Below, piece by piece: positions 48,248 to 57,803 of a DNA stretch of 64,000 bases (its first letter is position 1; the number at the start of each line of letters is the position of its first letter). This DNA is from CAVTWH01 sp963738365. Its GTDB lineage: Bacteria > Actinomycetota > Actinomycetes > Mycobacteriales > Micromonosporaceae. A program made the position numbers and the translations under genes. The notes under the pieces are model-generated. The model worked only from the letters and a program-made list of their open reading frames with translations. It did not search any database and had not been told where the DNA came from. The stretch covers positions 186,001-250,000 of the forward strand of contig CAVTWH010000007.1 of the NCBI GenBank assembly GCA_963738365.1. Reading direction: 5' to 3'.

Positions 48248-48421
48248 ATGCTCGAACCCTTGACCGAAGAGTCCCCGCTCCACGCGCCGTACGGCGATCG
48301 GTGGGCACGTTGTCCCTGGCGCCCCGGACGGCGGCTGACCAGCAGCCGTCAAGTGCTCTCCACGCGACAGCCGGATCGTGACGATCGGGAGCGGCCCGGC
48401 CCCGTCGGCGACGGGAGGTGA
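48248..48421 (+). CDS. Small ORF of the GntR cassette (57 aa)
   Basis: The 57-residue product starts at ATG 48248. It begins 'MLEPLTEESPLHAPYGDRWA' and becomes basic and low-complexity towards the end. The N-terminal 20 residues look conserved-like; the rest could be shadow. No known family. It lies directly upstream of the next small ORF. Confidence 0.4.
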   Translation: MLEPLTEESPLHAPYGDRWARCPWRPGRRLTSSRQVLSTRQPDRDDRERPGPVGDGR

Positions 48422-48430
48422 CGTCGCCCG

Positions 48431-48610
48431 ATGTCGTTCGACTCGGTGTACTTCGACGCGATGCGTGCCGTGATCATCCGGCAACACCGGCGGAGGTTCA
48501 GCGTGGTGAGGCTGCGCCTGGTCTGCTCGTGCGGCGGCGAGTTGCCCTGCGACGTCCGGTGGCATTCGCTGGCGAGCCTTCAGCGCCAGGAGGGGCCCGC
48601 GCATGAGTGA
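48431..48610 (+). CDS. Small ORF of the GntR cassette (59 aa)
   Basis: ATG 48431 to TGA 48610, overlapping the next gene's ATG (48603). The product 'MSFDSVYFDAMRAVIIRQHR' continues 'LVCSCGGELPCDVRWHSLAS'. Two CxC/CGG-type cysteines and a third Cys suggest possible zinc binding. No known family; overlap and composition make it likely real. Confidence 0.55.
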   Translation: MSFDSVYFDAMRAVIIRQHRRRFSVVRLRLVCSCGGELPCDVRWHSLASLQRQEGPAHE

Positions 48611-49070
48611 CCATCTCCCTCATCGGCCCGACTGGACCTGCGTCAGGTGCGGCGACCGCTGGCCATGTCAGTCTCGTCGGCGCCAGATGTATGCCGAGTT
48701 CGACGGGGCGATGACATCGCTCGCGCTGTACCTGGCGGCCTGCTTGGTGGACGCGGCGGCTGACCAGCCGGACACGGCCGCCGGGTCGCTGTACCGCCAG
48801 TTCCTCGGTTGGCTCCGCCCGCCGGGGCCTGTACCTCCGATGCCACCGATGCTCCGAAGGCGGCCGCCGACGCCGTCGGCCCGAGGCGGATCTGCGGCAG
48901 TTCCAGACCCTCCGTGGCGCAAGGGGCAGCCGGCCGGGCGGGCAGGCAGGTCCCCGAAGGGGTTGTCCACAGCCACCCTCGCTGTCCACAGCCGGCGTCC
49001 GTGGGGCTTTCGCCCGGTGCGCTCCCGCCGCCACGATCGGCGGCCTGAAACCCGCAGTGGTACGAGCTGA
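48603..49070 (+). CDS. Zinc-ribbon-like hypothetical protein
   Basis: The 155-residue product starts at ATG 48603. The N-terminus 'PDWTCVRCGDRWPCQSRRRQ' has a CxxCGxxWPC motif typical of small actinobacterial island proteins, followed by a hydrophobic stretch ('MTSLALYLAACLVDAAADQP') and 'LYRQFLGWLR'. After about residue 80 the sequence is Pro/Arg-rich and may not be translated as such. It runs into the right direct repeat at 48962-48996. The role is unknown; probably part of the GntR-linked cassette. Confidence 0.55.
   Translation: MSDHLPHRPDWTCVRCGDRWPCQSRRRQMYAEFDGAMTSLALYLAACLVDAAADQPDTAAGSLYRQFLGWLRPPGPVPPMPPMLRRRPPTPSARGGSAAVPDPPWRKGQPAGRAGRSPKGLSTATLAVHSRRPWGFRPVRSRRHDRRPETRSGTS
48962..48996. 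repeat. 35-bp direct repeat with DnaA-box-like sequence, right copy
   Basis: Starts GTTGTCCACAGCCACCCTCG and continues CTGTCCACAGCCGGC, so here both boxes (TTGTCCACA and CTGTCCACA) are good matches. It is inside the 3' part of the 48603-49070 reading frame. With 47812-47846 it flanks the 1.1-kb GntR/small-ORF cassette. Confidence 0.8.
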
Positions 49071-49080
49071 GGAGCCGCGC

Positions 49081-49806
49081 ATGTTCGACACGCCCATCAC
49101 CATGGTCGGCAATGTGCTGACCGAGCCGCAGTGGCGGCGCACCACCCAGACCGGCACGGTCCTGGTCACCTTCCGGGTGGCGGCGACCTCCCGCCGGTAC
49201 GTCAAGGAGCAGGGCGGCTGGGTCGACGGGGACTCGCTGCGCGTCCGGGTCACCTGCTGGCGCCGGCTCGCCGAGAACGTCTCCGCCTCCGTCCAGCGCG
49301 GCGATCCGGTCATCGTGCACGGGCGCCTCTACACCCGCGACTGGGTGGACGACGCCGGTGCCAGGCACAGCTCGTACGAGCTGGAGGCGGTGTCGGTCGG
49401 CTTCGACCTCGGCCGGGGGGTGGCCAAGTTCGCCCGGCGTCGGGCTGCCGGGGGTACCGACATGGTCGAGGGTCCGGCCAGCGACGCCCGGGCGGGCGGC
49501 GAGTTCACCGAGGAGATCGAGAGCCCCGAGCGGCCGGCCGACCTGCCGGCGGACAACGACCTCTTCGAACCGTTCGATCCGCTGCTCTACGAGGACTCGA
49601 CTGTCGGCGGGCAAGGGGACGGGCTGAGCGACCGGCAAGGCCGGGTGGACGACGAGGAGGCGGCCGGGGAGCCGGGTGACAGGGCCGGCGAGGCCAGCGG
49701 TGCCCTGGTGGATTCCGCCGTCGATGCACCGGAGGCCGGGCAGCTCAGCCGTCCGGCCGACGATCTGGCCGTCACGGCCGGCCGGGGTCGGCGGTCGCGC
49801 GGATAG
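49081..49806 (+). CDS. ssb: Single-stranded DNA-binding protein paralogue
   Basis: The 241-residue protein starts at ATG 49081 after GAGGAG. It has an N-terminal OB fold (about 1-110): 'MFDTPITMVGNVLTEPQWRR', 'TFRVAATSRRYVKEQGGWVD', 'VTCWRRLAENVSASVQRGDP', 'VIVHGRLYTRDWVDDAG'. The long acidic tail (about 130-241) is rich in Glu/Asp/Gly/Ala and ends 'GRGRRSRG' rather than the DDDIPF-type tip used to recruit repair proteins. That suggests a secondary SSB (SsbB-like), possibly for competence or chromosome segregation. The main SSB usually lies in the rpsF-rpsR operon, not here. Confidence 0.9.
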   Translation: MFDTPITMVGNVLTEPQWRRTTQTGTVLVTFRVAATSRRYVKEQGGWVDGDSLRVRVTCWRRLAENVSASVQRGDPVIVHGRLYTRDWVDDAGARHSSYELEAVSVGFDLGRGVAKFARRRAAGGTDMVEGPASDARAGGEFTEEIESPERPADLPADNDLFEPFDPLLYEDSTVGGQGDGLSDRQGRVDDEEAAGEPGDRAGEASGALVDSAVDAPEAGQLSRPADDLAVTAGRGRRSRG

Positions 49807-50025
49807 CGGCGGCGCCAGGTGTCGCGTCACCGGGGCGGTCGGGTCGGCGGTCGAGCGGGTAGTCCCGGCGGCGAGGTGCGTCTCCGGGGCGGGTCGGGTA
49901 GGCGGTCGAGCGGGTAGTCCCGGCGGCCAGGTGCCACGTGGCTGGAGCGTCGGCTCGGCGGCCCGGCGGGCAGCGGCGGTGCCCTGGTACCGCGTCGCCG
50001 GGGTGGCCGGTCAGGCGGCATAGGC
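49807..50025. repeat. Degenerate tandem repeats of about 55-58 bp after ssb
   Basis: Three to four imperfect units beginning CGGCGGCGCCAGGT / CGGCGGCGAGGTGC / CGGCGGCCAGGTGC (49807, 49866, 49921), sharing GGTCGAGCGGGTAGTCC. They fill the gap between the ssb stop and the cobD region and look like decaying tandem duplication. Confidence 0.75.
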
Positions 50026-50110
50026 TGCCGGACGGGCCGGATCCGGTCGGCGGCGCGGAGTTCGTCGTGGCCGGGGTGTGCCGGATGGTGGTCGGGAAGG
50101 GGTGCCACGG

Positions 50111-51139
50111 GTGGGGATCTCACGGGGGACGGTGGCTGTCGCGGCGGCCGACGCGGCCGGGCTGCTGGCCGGGGCGGCCCTGGACCGGGTGTTCGGCGAT
50201 CCGCGCCGGCTCCACCCGGTCGCCGGGTACGGCCGGCTCGCCGGTGCCCTGGAGGCCCGCCTCTACCGGCCGGACCGGCGGGCGGGCGCGCTCTTCAGCG
50301 CGCTGGCCGTCGGGGCGCCCGTGCTGGTCGGCGCGGCGGCGGCGCTGGCCACCCGGCGCCGGCCGTGGCTGCGGGCCGGCCTGACAGCCGGTGTGACCTG
50401 GGCGGTCCTGGGTGGTACGTCGCTGCGCCGGGAAGCCGGTGCGATGGCCGGCGCCCTGGAGGCGAGCGATCTGATGGCCGCCCGGGACCGGCTGCCGCAC
50501 CTGTGCGGTCGGGACCCCAGCGCGCTGGACAGCGCCGAACTGGCCCGGGCCACCGTCGAATCGGTGGCCGAGAACACCTCCGACGCCGAGGTGGCGCCGC
50601 TGTTCTGGGGCGCAGTGGCCGGGCTGCCGGGGCTGCTGGGATACCGGGCGGTGAACACCCTCGACGCGATGGTGGGCCACCGGTCAGCCCGGTACCGCCA
50701 CTTCGGCACGGCCAGCGCCCGCCTGGACGACCTGGCCAACCTGCTGCCCGCCCGGGGTACCGCCGCTCTCACGGTGCTGGTCGCCCCGGCGGTCGGCGGC
50801 AGCAGGTGGGCCACCCTGCGCACCTGGCTGAGGTACGGCCACCGGCATCCCAGCCCGAATTCGGGGCAGTGCGAGGCGGCGGCGGCCGGGGCGCTGGAGC
50901 TGCGGTTGGGTGGGCGCAACGTGTACCACGGCGCGGTCGAGGAGCGGCCGGAGCTGGGTGACGGTGACAAGCCCACGACGGCCGACATCCGGCGCGCTGC
51001 CCGGCTGTCCGCGCTGGTGGGTGGTGCGGCGGTCGGTCTGGCGGTGGGGCATGTGCTGGCCCGGCCGGCGCGGGCAGCGGCAGCCCGGGCATTGCTGCGG
51101 GCGGTCGGGGGCCGGGACGGGGCGGGTGGCGCGCGGTGA
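50111..51139 (+). CDS. cobD: Cobalamin biosynthesis protein CobD/CbiB
   Basis: The 342-residue integral membrane protein starts at GTG 50111. Markers are 'DRVFGDPRRLHPVAGYGRLA', 'TVESVAENTSDAEVAPLFWG', 'RAVNTLDAMVGHRSARYRHF', 'PSPNSGQCEAAAAGALELRL' and 'GDKPTTADIRRAARL'. It condenses adenosylcobyric acid with (R)-1-amino-2-propanol or its phosphate to adenosylcobinamide. It overlaps cobQ by four bases (GTGA), confirming a cobalamin operon. The other pathway genes in this window are cobQ, cobB and cobC. Confidence 0.95.
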   Translation: MGISRGTVAVAAADAAGLLAGAALDRVFGDPRRLHPVAGYGRLAGALEARLYRPDRRAGALFSALAVGAPVLVGAAAALATRRRPWLRAGLTAGVTWAVLGGTSLRREAGAMAGALEASDLMAARDRLPHLCGRDPSALDSAELARATVESVAENTSDAEVAPLFWGAVAGLPGLLGYRAVNTLDAMVGHRSARYRHFGTASARLDDLANLLPARGTAALTVLVAPAVGGSRWATLRTWLRYGHRHPSPNSGQCEAAAAGALELRLGGRNVYHGAVEERPELGDGDKPTTADIRRAARLSALVGGAAVGLAVGHVLARPARAAAARALLRAVGGRDGAGGAR

Positions 51140-52683
51140 GTGGTGGTCTGCTGGTGGCCGGTACCAGCTCGGACGCCGGCAAGAGCCTGCTCACCGCGGG
51201 CATCTGCCGGTGGCTGTGGCGCAGTGGGGTGAAGGTCGCCCCGTTCAAGGCGCAGAACATGTCCAACAACTCGGTGGTGACCGCCGACGGTGGCGAGATC
51301 GGGCGCGCCCAGGCGCTGCAGGCGCTCGCCTGCGGACTGGCGCCCGATGTCCGGTTCAACCCGGTGCTGCTCAAGCCGGGCAGCGACCACACCAGTCAGG
51401 TGGTGGTACGCGGTCGTGCGGCTGGGCGGATCGGCGCCGGTGACTTCGCCGCCGCCCGCCCGGCCCTGGCGCAGGCCGCCTTCGCGGAGCTGGCCGGCCT
51501 GCGGGCCGAGTACGACGCGGTGATCTGCGAAGGCGCCGGCAGCCCTACGGAGATCAACCTGCGCGCCCACGACTACGTCAACATGGGGCTGGCCCGGCAC
51601 GCCGGGCTGCCGGTCATCGTCGTGGGCGACATTGACCGGGGCGGCGTCTTCGCCTCCTTCTTCGGTACCGTCGCCCTGCTCGACGCCGCCGACCAGGCGC
51701 TGGTCGCCGGGTTCGTGGTGAACAAGTTCCGCGGCGACGTGGGGCTGCTGCGCCCGGGGCTGGACCGGCTGACCGGGCTGACCGGACGGCCGACCCTCGG
51801 CGTGCTGCCCTGGCATCCACAGCTGTGGCTGGACACCGAGGATTCACTGTCCGCTGTGGACGGTTCGGTGCTCGGTCGGCCGGCGCCGCCGGTCGGCGCC
51901 GACTGGCTACGGGTGGCCGCGGTGCGGCTGCCGCGCATCTCCAACAGCACCGACCTGGAGGCGCTCGCCGCCGAGCCCGGCGTGCTGGTGCGGTTGACCA
52001 GCTCGCCGGCCGACCTGGTGGGCGCCGACCTGGTGGTGCTGCCGGGCTCCAAGTCCACTGTGGACGACCTGGAGTGGTTGCGGCGTACCGGGTTGGCTGA
52101 GGCGGTACTGGCGCACGCCCGCGGCGGGGGAGCGGTGCTCGGCATCTGCGGCGGGTACCAGATGCTGGGGCGGCGTATCCATGATGCGGTGGAGAGCGGC
52201 CGGGGCAGCGTTGACGGGCTGGGGCTGTTGCCGGTCGAGGTGACCTTCGCGGCCGACAAGCGGGTGGCCCAGGTGCGCGGTGTGGCGCTCGGCGAGCCGG
52301 TCTGCGGCTACGAGATCCACCACGGGCGGATCAGCGCCGGCCGGCCGGACCCGCTGATCGAGACCCCGCAGGGCGGCGAGGGCGCGGTGGCCGGGGCGGT
52401 GGTGGGTACCCACTGGCACGGCGCGCTGGAGTCCGACGGGTTCCGGCGGGCGTACCTGCGGCGGGTGGCCGCCGTGGCCGGGCGGGACTTCGAGCCGGCG
52501 CCCGACACCGACTTCGCCGCGCGCCGGACCGCGCTGCTGGACCTGCTGGGTGACCTGGTCGCCGAGCACCTGGACACCGTGGCGCTCCGACAGCTCATCG
52601 ACTCCGGTGCGCCGACCGGGCTACCGTTCGTCCCGCCGGGAGCGCCGGCCCAGCCGCAGTTCGCCTCGCCGGGTGCGGCGTGA
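51136..52683 (+). CDS. cobQ: Cobyric acid synthase
   Basis: The 515-residue protein starts at GTG 51136 within the cobD stop. The N-terminal dethiobiotin synthetase-like ATPase has 'GTSSDAGKSLLTAGICRWLW' and 'VAPFKAQNMSNNS'; a C-terminal triad glutamine amidotransferase has Cys in 'GAVLGICGGYQMLGRR' and His in 'VVGTHWHGALESDGFRR'. It performs the four ATP-dependent amidations of cobyrinate a,c-diamide. All catalytic residues are in place, in contrast to the CobB at 59453. The tail 'PPGAPAQPQFASPGAA' is Pro/Ala-rich. Confidence 0.96.
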   Translation: MSGGLLVAGTSSDAGKSLLTAGICRWLWRSGVKVAPFKAQNMSNNSVVTADGGEIGRAQALQALACGLAPDVRFNPVLLKPGSDHTSQVVVRGRAAGRIGAGDFAAARPALAQAAFAELAGLRAEYDAVICEGAGSPTEINLRAHDYVNMGLARHAGLPVIVVGDIDRGGVFASFFGTVALLDAADQALVAGFVVNKFRGDVGLLRPGLDRLTGLTGRPTLGVLPWHPQLWLDTEDSLSAVDGSVLGRPAPPVGADWLRVAAVRLPRISNSTDLEALAAEPGVLVRLTSSPADLVGADLVVLPGSKSTVDDLEWLRRTGLAEAVLAHARGGGAVLGICGGYQMLGRRIHDAVESGRGSVDGLGLLPVEVTFAADKRVAQVRGVALGEPVCGYEIHHGRISAGRPDPLIETPQGGEGAVAGAVVGTHWHGALESDGFRRAYLRRVAAVAGRDFEPAPDTDFAARRTALLDLLGDLVAEHLDTVALRQLIDSGAPTGLPFVPPGAPAQPQFASPGAA

Positions 52684-52811
52684 CAAGCCAGCCGTCCGGC
52701 GCCCCGGCCGTCGTGACTAGCCAGCCGTCCGCCCCGGCCGTCGTGACCGGCCTGCCGGTCGCCGCCCCAGGGCCGCCGGCCCTGCTGTTGGCTGCCCCGG
52801 GCGCGCCGTGA
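52680..52811 (+). CDS. 43-residue Pro/Ala-rich ORF coupled between cobQ and kinase
   Basis: GTG 52680 overlaps the cobQ stop (GTGA), and its own TGA (52809-52811) overlaps the next gene's GTG (52808). 'MTSQPSGAPAVVTSQPSAPA' is made of two to three tandem copies of a V(V)TSQPS(G)APAV unit. Exact filling of the gap suggests either a genuine coupled peptide or simple tandem duplication. No family; low complexity. Confidence 0.35.
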   Translation: MTSQPSGAPAVVTSQPSAPAVVTGLPVAAPGPPALLLAAPGAP

Positions 52812-53512
52812 CCGGGCAGCCGGCGTCGCCCGGAGGGACGGCCGGGCAACACGACGGGCAGGTGGGGAGCGGCGTCGATCGATCAGGCCGACGCCGGGAG
52901 AGCTTCGCGGAGCTGGCCGGGCGGGTGCTCGCCGGTCCGGCACGGCTCGGCCAGGTGCGCCTGGTGGCGGTGGACGGCGGTACCGGGTCGGGGAAGAGCA
53001 CGTTCGCAGGGCGGCTGGCCCGGGCGGTCGGGGAGGCGGGGCGCCGGGTGGCGGTGGTGCACACCGACGACCTGCTCGACGGCTGGGACGACCAGTTCAC
53101 CTTCTGGGGCCGGCTGGTCCGCCACGTGCTGGAGCCGCTGGCCGGCGGTGCGTCCACCAGCTATCCGGTCTACGACTGGCACGCCCGCGCCTTCACCACG
53201 CGACGGGAGCTGGGCGTACCGGAGGTGCTGATCGTGGAGGGGGTGAGCGCGGGGCGGCTGGAGGGGGCGCACGCGCGTACGCTGGACGTGTTTATGGATC
53301 TTGAACCGGAGTGGCGGCTGCGCCGGGCGCTGGCCCGGGACCACGGCCTGGGCGTCGAGGAGCAGCTGCGGCGCTGGCTGGCCAGGGAGATCGAGTGGTA
53401 CGCCGCCGACCGCACCGCCGAACGGGCGGGCCTGGTGGTGGACTCCCTTGCGGACGTGGGGCACGATCCGGAGAGGGAATACCTGCGGCGGGAGGTCGAC
53501 CATGGTGGATGA
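52808..53512 (+). CDS. Uridine kinase-like P-loop protein
   Basis: The 234-residue protein starts at GTG 52808. It has Walker A 'LVAVDGGTGSGKSTFAGRLA', 'VVHTDDLLDGWDDQFTFWGR', 'YDWHARAFTTRRELGVPEVL' and 'RRALARDHGLGVEEQLRRWL', all typical of the uridine/phosphoribulokinase-like family in actinobacteria. The N-terminal 30 residues are low-complexity. The substrate is undetermined, but uridine/cytidine or a cobalamin-related nucleoside can be imagined. It overlaps the M48 protease gene by 11 bp. Confidence 0.85.
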   Translation: MTGQPASPGGTAGQHDGQVGSGVDRSGRRRESFAELAGRVLAGPARLGQVRLVAVDGGTGSGKSTFAGRLARAVGEAGRRVAVVHTDDLLDGWDDQFTFWGRLVRHVLEPLAGGASTSYPVYDWHARAFTTRRELGVPEVLIVEGVSAGRLEGAHARTLDVFMDLEPEWRLRRALARDHGLGVEEQLRRWLAREIEWYAADRTAERAGLVVDSLADVGHDPEREYLRREVDHGG

Positions 53513-54650
53513 GGCAAGCCCGGTACGGCGGCGGATCATACTCACCGGCATCAGCTCCCGGGCCTGGGAACACCCGGCCGACCGGGGCGCGCTGACCGCG
53601 CTGCGGGAGCTGCGCGGCTTCGACGAGACGCTCAAGGCGCTCTCCGCGCTGTGGAACGAACGCGCCTGGCGGCTGGAGTATCTCGGCAGCGCCATCCGGG
53701 CCGACCACCGCCAGCACCCCCGGGTGCACCGGCTGTTCGCCGAGGCGGCGGCCACCCTGGACGTCGCCGAGCTGCCCGAACTGTTCGTGCAGTTCTCGCC
53801 GATGCTCAACGCCGGCTGCGTCGGCATGGCCAAGCCGTTCATCGTGGTCAACAGCCGCACCGTGGAGCTGCTCGACGACGAGGAGCTGCGCCACGTCCTC
53901 GGCCACGAACTCGGCCACCTGCTCAGCGGGCACGCCGTCTACCGCACCATGATGATCATGCTGACCCGGCTCGCCGCCAACCTGGCCTGGCTGCCGGTCG
54001 GCTCGATCGCGCTGCGCGGGGTGATCGTGGCGCTCTACGAGTGGTGGCGCAAGGCCGAGCTCTCCGCCGACCGGGCCGGCCTGCTCTCCGGCCAGGACCC
54101 GGCCGCCGCGCTGCGCGCCCACATGAAGCTGGCCGGCGGCGGCGACCTGAGCGAGATCGACACCGCCGCCTTCCTGGACCAGGCGGCCGACTACGAGCGC
54201 TCCGGCGATCTGCGGGACAGCCTCATCAAGCTGCGCATGCTCGTCGGCATGACGCATCCGCTGCCGGTGGCCCGGGCCGCCGAACTGCGCCGGTGGACCG
54301 ACTCGGGGGAGTACCAGCGCATCCTCTCCGGCGACTATCCGCGCCGGGAGAACGACCGCACCGCGTCCATGAGCTCCGACGCCAAGGCCGCCGCCGAGGA
54401 CTACCGGGAGGCGTTCCGCCGCTCGCAGGATCCGCTGGTGGGGCTGCTGCGCAAGCTGGGCGACAGCGCCAGCGGCCTCGGTGACCTGGTGACCGGCGGG
54501 ATGGGCTGGGTACGCGACCGTACCCGGACCAGCCGCCCGGCCGGCGAAGCCGGCGCCGAGACCGGCCCCGAGGCCGGCGCACAAGACGGCGGCGGCTCGG
54601 ACGATCCGTGGAGCGCCGCCTCCGACGGGCCCGCCAAACCCCGACGCTGA
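53502..54650 (+). CDS. M48-family metallopeptidase
   Basis: The 382-residue protein starts at ATG 53502, 6 nt after GGAGG (53491-53495), overlapping the kinase gene. Zinc motif HELGH sits in 'HVLGHELGHLLSGHAVYRTM', with the third ligand Glu in 'RKAELSADRAGLLSGQDP'. 'MIMLTRLAANLAWLPVGSIA' is a membrane-type helix, so it is probably membrane-associated with the active site in the cytoplasm, as in HtpX/Oma1-like families. The C-terminal 60 residues are Ala/Glu/Gly-rich and disordered. The role is unknown, perhaps protein quality control. Confidence 0.92.
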   Translation: MVDEASPVRRRIILTGISSRAWEHPADRGALTALRELRGFDETLKALSALWNERAWRLEYLGSAIRADHRQHPRVHRLFAEAAATLDVAELPELFVQFSPMLNAGCVGMAKPFIVVNSRTVELLDDEELRHVLGHELGHLLSGHAVYRTMMIMLTRLAANLAWLPVGSIALRGVIVALYEWWRKAELSADRAGLLSGQDPAAALRAHMKLAGGGDLSEIDTAAFLDQAADYERSGDLRDSLIKLRMLVGMTHPLPVARAAELRRWTDSGEYQRILSGDYPRRENDRTASMSSDAKAAAEDYREAFRRSQDPLVGLLRKLGDSASGLGDLVTGGMGWVRDRTRTSRPAGEAGAETGPEAGAQDGGGSDDPWSAASDGPAKPRR

Positions 54651-54741
54651 TCCCGATCCCGCCGCCCCGACGTCGAAGCGTTCACGAGCCGGCCCGGCGG
54701 GGGTACGGTCGCGGGGTCGCCGGCCGCCCGGCGCGCATAGC

Positions 54742-56103
54742 ATGGCCGGCATGAACGAAGCGCAGCTGCGGACGGCCGTCGACCGGGTGTTCCCGGGCGT
54801 GCTGGCCGACCTGGTCGAACTGGTCCGCGTCCCGGGTATCGCCTTCGACGGGTTCGACCACAGCCAGGTCGAGCGCTCCGCCGAGGCGGTCGCCGGGCTG
54901 CTGCGCGACGCCGGGATGCCGGAGGTACGGATCGTGCGCTCCGGTGGGCAGCCGGCGGTGATCGGGCGCCGCCCGGCGCCGCCCGGCGCGCCCACCGTGC
55001 TGCTCTACGCCCACCACGACGTGCAGCCGATCGGGGACGCCACGCAGTGGCTGAGCCCGCCGTTCGAGGCGACCGAGCGGGACGGCCGGCTCTACGGGCG
55101 CGGCGCGGCCGACGACAAGGCGGGGGTACTGGCGCACCTCGCGGCGCTGCGCGCGTTCGGCGACGCGCTGCCGGTCGGGCTGGTGATCTTCGTGGAGGGG
55201 GAGGAGGAGTTCGGCTCCGGCAGCCTGGAGACGCTGCTCCGCGAGTACCGCGACGACCTGGCCGCCGACGTCGTGGTGATCGCCGACTCGGGCAACTGGG
55301 AGGTCGGGGTACCGGCGCTGACCACCTCGCTGCGCGGCATCGTGAACCTCTTCGTCGACGTGCGCACCCTCGACCACGCCGTGCACAGCGGCATGTTCGG
55401 CGGCGCCGTGCCGGACGCCCTCATCACGCTGTCCCGGCTGCTCGCCGCGCTGCACGACGACGCCGGTGACGTGGCCGTACCGGGGCTGGTCCGGGGGCAC
55501 TCGGCGGTCCCCGACGACTACCCCGAGGAGCGGTTCCGCACCGAGGCGGGGATGCTCCCCGGCACCCGGCTGATCGGTACCGGCCGGATCGTCGACCGCA
55601 CCTGGACCGGCCCGTCGGTCTCGGTCCTCGGCATCGACGCGCCGCCCTCGCAGGGGGCGCCCAACGCGCTGGTACCCGCCGCCCGCGCCAAGATCTCGGT
55701 GCGGCTGGCGCCCGGCGACGACCAGGCGAAGGCGTACGACGCGGTCAAGGCCCACCTGCAGGCGCGTACCCCGTGGGGCGCCGAGGTCACCGTCACGCTG
55801 GAGGAGTCCGGGGCGCCGTGCGTCATCGCCGCCGACGGCCCGATGTACGACGCGGCCCGGGCCGCCTTCCGCGCCGCCTGGGACGGCGTCGACCCGGTCG
55901 ACATGGGGTTGGGCGGCTCGATCCCGTTCATCGCCACCTTCCAGGAGCTGTTCCCCGCGGCGGCGATCCTGGTCACCGGCGTGGAAGACCCCGACTCCCG
56001 CGCGCACGGCCCGAACGAGAGCCTGCACCTGGGGGAGTTCCGCCGGGTCTGCCTGGCCGAAGCCCTCCTGCTCGCCAACGTCGCGGCGGTCGGCCGCCCC
56101 TGA
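54742..56103 (+). CDS. M20-family dipeptidase
   Basis: The 453-residue protein starts at ATG 54742 (ATG 54751 possible). Zinc ligands: His in 'VLLYAHHDVQPIGDATQW', Asp in 'GRGAADDKAGVLAHLAALRA', Glu in 'FVEGEEEFGSGSLE', Asp in 'VVIADSGNW', and His in 'HGPNESLHLGEFRR'. This layout marks the M20A/CNDP-like dipeptidases that cut small peptides. It is transcribed singly. Its 3' end, including the stop codon, is duplicated in tandem downstream (54-bp period). Confidence 0.94.
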   Translation: MAGMNEAQLRTAVDRVFPGVLADLVELVRVPGIAFDGFDHSQVERSAEAVAGLLRDAGMPEVRIVRSGGQPAVIGRRPAPPGAPTVLLYAHHDVQPIGDATQWLSPPFEATERDGRLYGRGAADDKAGVLAHLAALRAFGDALPVGLVIFVEGEEEFGSGSLETLLREYRDDLAADVVVIADSGNWEVGVPALTTSLRGIVNLFVDVRTLDHAVHSGMFGGAVPDALITLSRLLAALHDDAGDVAVPGLVRGHSAVPDDYPEERFRTEAGMLPGTRLIGTGRIVDRTWTGPSVSVLGIDAPPSQGAPNALVPAARAKISVRLAPGDDQAKAYDAVKAHLQARTPWGAEVTVTLEESGAPCVIAADGPMYDAARAAFRAAWDGVDPVDMGLGGSIPFIATFQELFPAAAILVTGVEDPDSRAHGPNESLHLGEFRRVCLAEALLLANVAAVGRP

Positions 56104-56205
56104 GGCGCCCGGCCGCCTCTTCTGCTCGGCAACGTCGCGGCGGTCGGCCGCCCCTGAGGCGACCGGCTGCCCCTTCTGCTCGGCAACGTTGCGGCCCGTT
56201 GGCCA
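56066..56205. repeat. 54-bp tandem duplication of the dipeptidase 3' end
   Basis: The segment around TCGCGGCGGTCGGCCGCCCC (56081) recurs 54 bp later (56135) and in decayed form at 56189. The unit contains the last dipeptidase codons plus the stop. The period is divisible by three, so the same 'LLLGNVAAVGRP-stop' is spelled again in frame. Confidence 0.9.
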
Positions 56206-56272
56206 AGGCCCCAGCCGGTTGGTCGGGGTCTGACCGGCGGCGGTTGTCGCAGGGGGCTGCCAGGATGCGGGT

Positions 56273-57793
<1,521 letters not shown>

Positions 57794-57803
57794 CCGGCCC
57801 CGG

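Noticed and set aside
47812..48996. Chromosome origin
   Set aside because: Only a few DnaA-box-like sequences and no dnaA/dnaN/rpmH nearby.
50025..51139. Cobalamin riboswitch upstream of cobD
   Set aside because: No B12-box-like sequence or long structured leader recognisable; the gap holds degenerate tandem repeats.
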